DNA from: Acanthacorydalis orientalis
Taxonomy: Eukaryota > Arthropoda > Insecta > Megaloptera > Corydalidae
Assembly (NCBI GenBank): GCA_034766995.1
Contig: CM068317.1
Span: forward strand, 17,191,654-17,255,653
Direction of reading: 5' to 3'
Length of the DNA: 64,000 nucleotides
The translations under genes were made by a program, and so were the position numbers. Within the stretch, counting starts at the first letter, position 1. Each line of letters starts with the position of its first letter. Of the stretch, positions 61,068-64,000 are shown piece after piece. Below the pieces are notes generated by a model. That model did not search any database. It was not told where the DNA came from and saw only the letters and a list, made by a program, of their open reading frames with translations.

Positions 61068-61070
<3 letters not shown>

Positions 61071-61119
<49 letters not shown>
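61071..61119. repeat. (TA)n microsatellite
   Basis: About 24 TA units. Confidence 0.95.
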
Positions 61120-61127
<8 letters not shown>

Positions 61128-62300
61128 TATTCTTTAATAAATCGTATAGAAGGAAACTATTTACAGAATTAAAAAATTAACTATTGGTAAACTAACGGAG
61201 ATTAAAGTGAAACTTGTACATTATATGGCCATTTTACTTGTCTCAAAAATAAAGTTAAAAACATAATCCATATATCGTTCGAATTTGTTTAAGAATTTTC
61301 AAAATAGTTTCTTTCTTTAATTTTTGATCAGATTTTCTTCAGAAAATTTCCAAGTGTACATATAATTTCACACTTGCACAGCTTATTGTACAAAAATTAA
61401 GAGAAATACTTCCTTTTTTTATATTATATTTCAAAAAATATCTGGTTATTATCAAAAAAATGTTTTTAATCATAATAATTAACAAATATCAAAACTAAAC
61501 ATATTTCAATTATCATTACCAAAAAGTAATTCATTTTATTATTTATGTAATTTATTAAAAATATTCGAATTAGTATTAATTTATTCAAAAAAATAATCAA
61601 TATATTTTACCTACTTGTTGGTCTTTCCATATGTGAATATATGTCAAATTCATTACTTCGTTTCTGATTATGAAATGTAGATTGAATTGCAATAAAATTA
61701 TTGAAATTATGTTATTATTTTAATCATTAAAACACATTTTTTATTCTAAAACTTAAATATAAATAACATGTAGCAATACATGAAAACATGAAAAGGATAT
61801 ATATATTATTTCATATAAATTTAATCGTAAAAAATTACTGCCTGTGTTGTTTTTTATTATATAATAGAACATATATATTACTTGTGTTAAATTTTATTTT
61901 TGTGTATTTATATAAAAATAAGTGAATATCAAAAATTATATATAAACCAATATGTATCAAAATTTAAAAAAATTTCTCTAAAATCATACAATAATATAAT
62001 CGCACAACGTCTATATAATTATTACCATTTTATGTTCGGTCTGAAATGACATCATAATTTGAGCATGATAATTTATTGCAACGTATGAGTTTATGGTATA
62101 TGGTTGCACAGAAGGGTTACCAACATTTGACCAGTACTCGCCTGGAGGATTATCAAAAGAAAAGACTAAGAAAACACAAATTATTTTATTCAACAATATA
62201 ATAAAATTATATATGACTTTTATTATTATAATGTTTATTTTTTAAGAATTGTTTTTTTTTTATTATTTTGATACATACAATAATTTCTTCTGTTAAGGTT
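61120..62300. other. AT-rich stretch, no gene
   Basis: Nothing recognisable. Confidence 0.5.
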
Positions 62301-62303
62301 TAC

Positions 62304-62580
62304 CTAAATAAGAAAAAAACTTTCGCAGTCTATACCAAAATTAATTCGAATGCCTAACTCTGCGTTAACAAGCTCCACTCGCATTCTATTACTATCATTT
62401 CTCCGAGTTGACTCCATTATTGAACAAATGCGTTCTGTAAATGCATTACTAACAGATATATTTAGTACTTTACCAGTTATTTGTTTAATTTCAGTCACAT
62501 CAAAAGTTTTAAAAATAGTCAACCATATTTTGTCTGTTGAACTCTTCTTCTCATTTCTAAGTATTTTTAAATTTCTATTA
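62304..62580 (-). pseudogene. hAT-type transposase C-terminal (dimerisation) fragment
   Basis: Minus strand: VTEIKQITGKVLNISVSNAF then TERICSIMESTRRNDSNRMR and VELVNAELGIRINFGIDCES. The order L.I.VSNA..ER.FS.M......RN.....V.AEL.I..N is the conserved C-terminal dimerisation region of hAT transposases and related ZBED-type proteins. The 72-codon frame (62304-62522) is uninterrupted over the motif but lacks the rest of the protein. The LW.DERN core is altered to TRRNDSN, so it is probably an old relic. No terminal repeats were found. Confidence 0.7.
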
Positions 62581-62679
62581 ATTATAATTATTTCATATAT
62601 TAAATTAGAATTATTTCATTGTGTAAAACATCTTCAATAACTTTTAAAGAATAATAAACATAAACTGTTTCTTTAAGGT

Positions 62680-62856
62680 TAATGAGTTATATTTATTATA
62701 TTCCCCATTTCTGAATATATTGCCAGTATAACTGGAGACGATAAATGTCAACAAACCTGGAGTCTTCAGGCGAAAATAACATTGTTGGCAACTCTAGTGC
62801 ACAGACATGGAGAGGAAAATTCTTTTCTTGTTTATCAAGTTAAAAAGTATATATAA
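62680..62856 (+). other. unrecognised open segment
   Basis: A plus-strand frame without ATG runs from about 62680 to a TAA at 62854-62856: PISEYIASITGDDKCQQTWS then LQAKITLLATLVHRHGEENS. Codon content is less AT-biased than the surroundings. The W....LL..LV..HGEEN part has a vague Myb/SANT look, which I cannot confirm. It could be an exon fragment, a transposon remnant or chance. Confidence 0.2.
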
Positions 62857-63530
62857 ACATATTTATATATTTTAATTATTATTATATAAAATTAATAAAA
62901 TATGATACACATAGACTCACAATCTCATCTAATGACATTTTTATGTTATTAAATTGAGAAATGCAATATAAAATATTTTGAAATTTCCGTAAAAATCTTT
63001 TAGAATTATATATTTAGTAGCAAAAATTAAAAAAAAAATCTTGATAGTAGTCATTTTAATATTGTTATTTACCACGAAATAGAAACCGTAACAAAATGCC
63101 AAAATAAATACAGACAATATCCACACTCTTTCGTAAAAAAATATATATAGTGTTTCTAAATTGAAATATTTATGAAATTTTAATACAAAAATGCATATTT
63201 CAACAAAAGTAATCTAAATGAATATTATTATTATTTTCGAAATGTATTAAAAATTATTTCAATTAGTAACTTTTACTATTTTTCAAATTTCTGTTTCCAT
63301 TTTTCAACACATCTGACAAAGGTTCAAAAAATTACAATATCATGCTAATTGTTTTGTTATTATTTGAAAAGAAACATTCAATTTCATTATTAATAGCTAT
63401 TCAATAATAAAATATAAAGGTCGACCGTAAAACATCGACTGAATATTAATACTGTGCTCCAGCTGCCTTTATATGTATTTTTTATATTTTAATAAAAAAA
63501 TGTAATCGATTTAAGTAAGAAGTCAAAAAA
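62857..63530. other. AT-rich stretch, no gene
   Basis: Nothing recognisable. Confidence 0.5.
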
Positions 63531-63531
63531 T

Positions 63532-64000
63532 ACGAGATTTGGTAATTCAATTCTCGGATTGGCATAATGAAAAGAAACACAATTTAAATAATACGAAAAA
63601 TGTTTGGTGCTTATTTAAAGTAATCTCCAATTACTTTAATTTACTTATTGTAACGTTCTAAAAGTTTTTTAAAACAGTCAGTAAGGCGACCGAAAAAACT
63701 GTTTTTAATTTGGCGGTTACATTTTTTTAAATTGATTCTACGTCCTGAAATCATTTCTATTTAAGAAGTTTTTTCATTTTACGAAAGAGAAATAGTCTGT
63801 TGGTGACAAATCAGGTGAATATAATGAATGATTGACCTCAAAAACGCTGTTTTTTCATAGAAAAGACTTCAAAATAAGTGCAGAATGGGCAGGTGTATTG
63901 TCATGCAACAAGAATCAACTACTCTTTTCTTGAAATTGCGGTCAGACTCAAGAAATGCATTAAATTATGTCTTCCTCACTGCAATGTAGAATACATTATT
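63532..64000 (-). mobile_element. mariner 3' half, cut by the window end
   Basis: Minus strand from the window edge: FLLHDNTPAHSALILKSFL, then a stop, KNSVFEVNHSLYSPDLSPTD then YFSFVK. The two Asp residues (HDN and TDY) are separated by 34 residues, the D34D spacing of mariner. Further on, in other frames, LFKKLLERYNK.IKVIGDYF matches the C-terminal W.KCI...GDYFE. The left end near 63532 reads ACGAGATTTGGTAATTC, similar to the ACGAG-type ends at 14638 and 28713. Stops and frameshifts make it non-functional. The N-terminal part lies outside the window. Confidence 0.85.

Overview
This window is arthropod-like, most probably insect, non-coding DNA. It is extremely AT-rich, is littered with long (TA)n microsatellites, and contains only decayed transposable elements characteristic of insect genomes: several lineages of mariner, Tc3-like elements, Tigger/pogo, piggyBac, hAT and one non-LTR retrotransposon tail. 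No host protein-coding gene, tRNA or rRNA gene can be supported on either strand. Every open reading frame over about 60 codons is either a piece of transposase, a translation of a microsatellite, or a chance opening in AT-rich sequence. The species cannot be named from the sequence alone.

Layout. 0-8 kb: an internally deleted mariner (827-1423), a piggyBac derivative with both ends and both TTAA sites (1642-2315), a GC-elevated island (3420-4400), and a 2.5 kb Tigger relic (4969-7460) lying exactly between two (TA)n tracts and carrying a large foldback. 8-21.6 kb: a mariner N-terminal half (8355-9012), an inverted duplication containing two mariner heads (9050-10560), a nearly full-length mariner (11888-13143), a deleted mariner (14638-15432), a piggyBac tail (16976-17140), a full-length mariner skeleton between TA tracts (18968-20253) and a Tc3-like relic (20763-21577). 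23-32 kb: mariner deletion derivatives, a small MITE (25958-26147), mariner 3' halves, and a GC-elevated island (26800-27330). 32-50 kb: two local tandem duplications, a GC-elevated island (33600-34000), another mariner between TA tracts (34423-35320), more mariner relics, a 170-bp-arm foldback (45495-45866), and long stretches with nothing recognisable. 50-64 kb: hAT-like ends, a cluster of nuclear-receptor-like half-sites (50674-50822), a LINE 3' end (52475-53125), a CpG-rich island (53760-54010), a mariner with both ends (54500-55771), a second Tc3-like relic, a piggyBac derivative (60062-60508), a hAT C-terminus (62304-62580), and a mariner cut by the window end.

Three patterns stand out. 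First, five Tc1/mariner-superfamily elements or heads abut (TA)n tracts at their TA target-site positions, and an inverted duplicate pair shows the tract long at one copy and only a few repeats at the other. Second, at least four mariner copies share one internal deletion that leaves only the DNA-binding half of the transposase joined to the 3' terminal repeat, which suggests one deleted founder mobilised in trans. Third, a few small CpG-richer, repeat-free islets stand out from the AT-rich background and are the best candidates for host regulatory DNA. The absence of exons over 64 kb fits a large intron or an intergenic desert.
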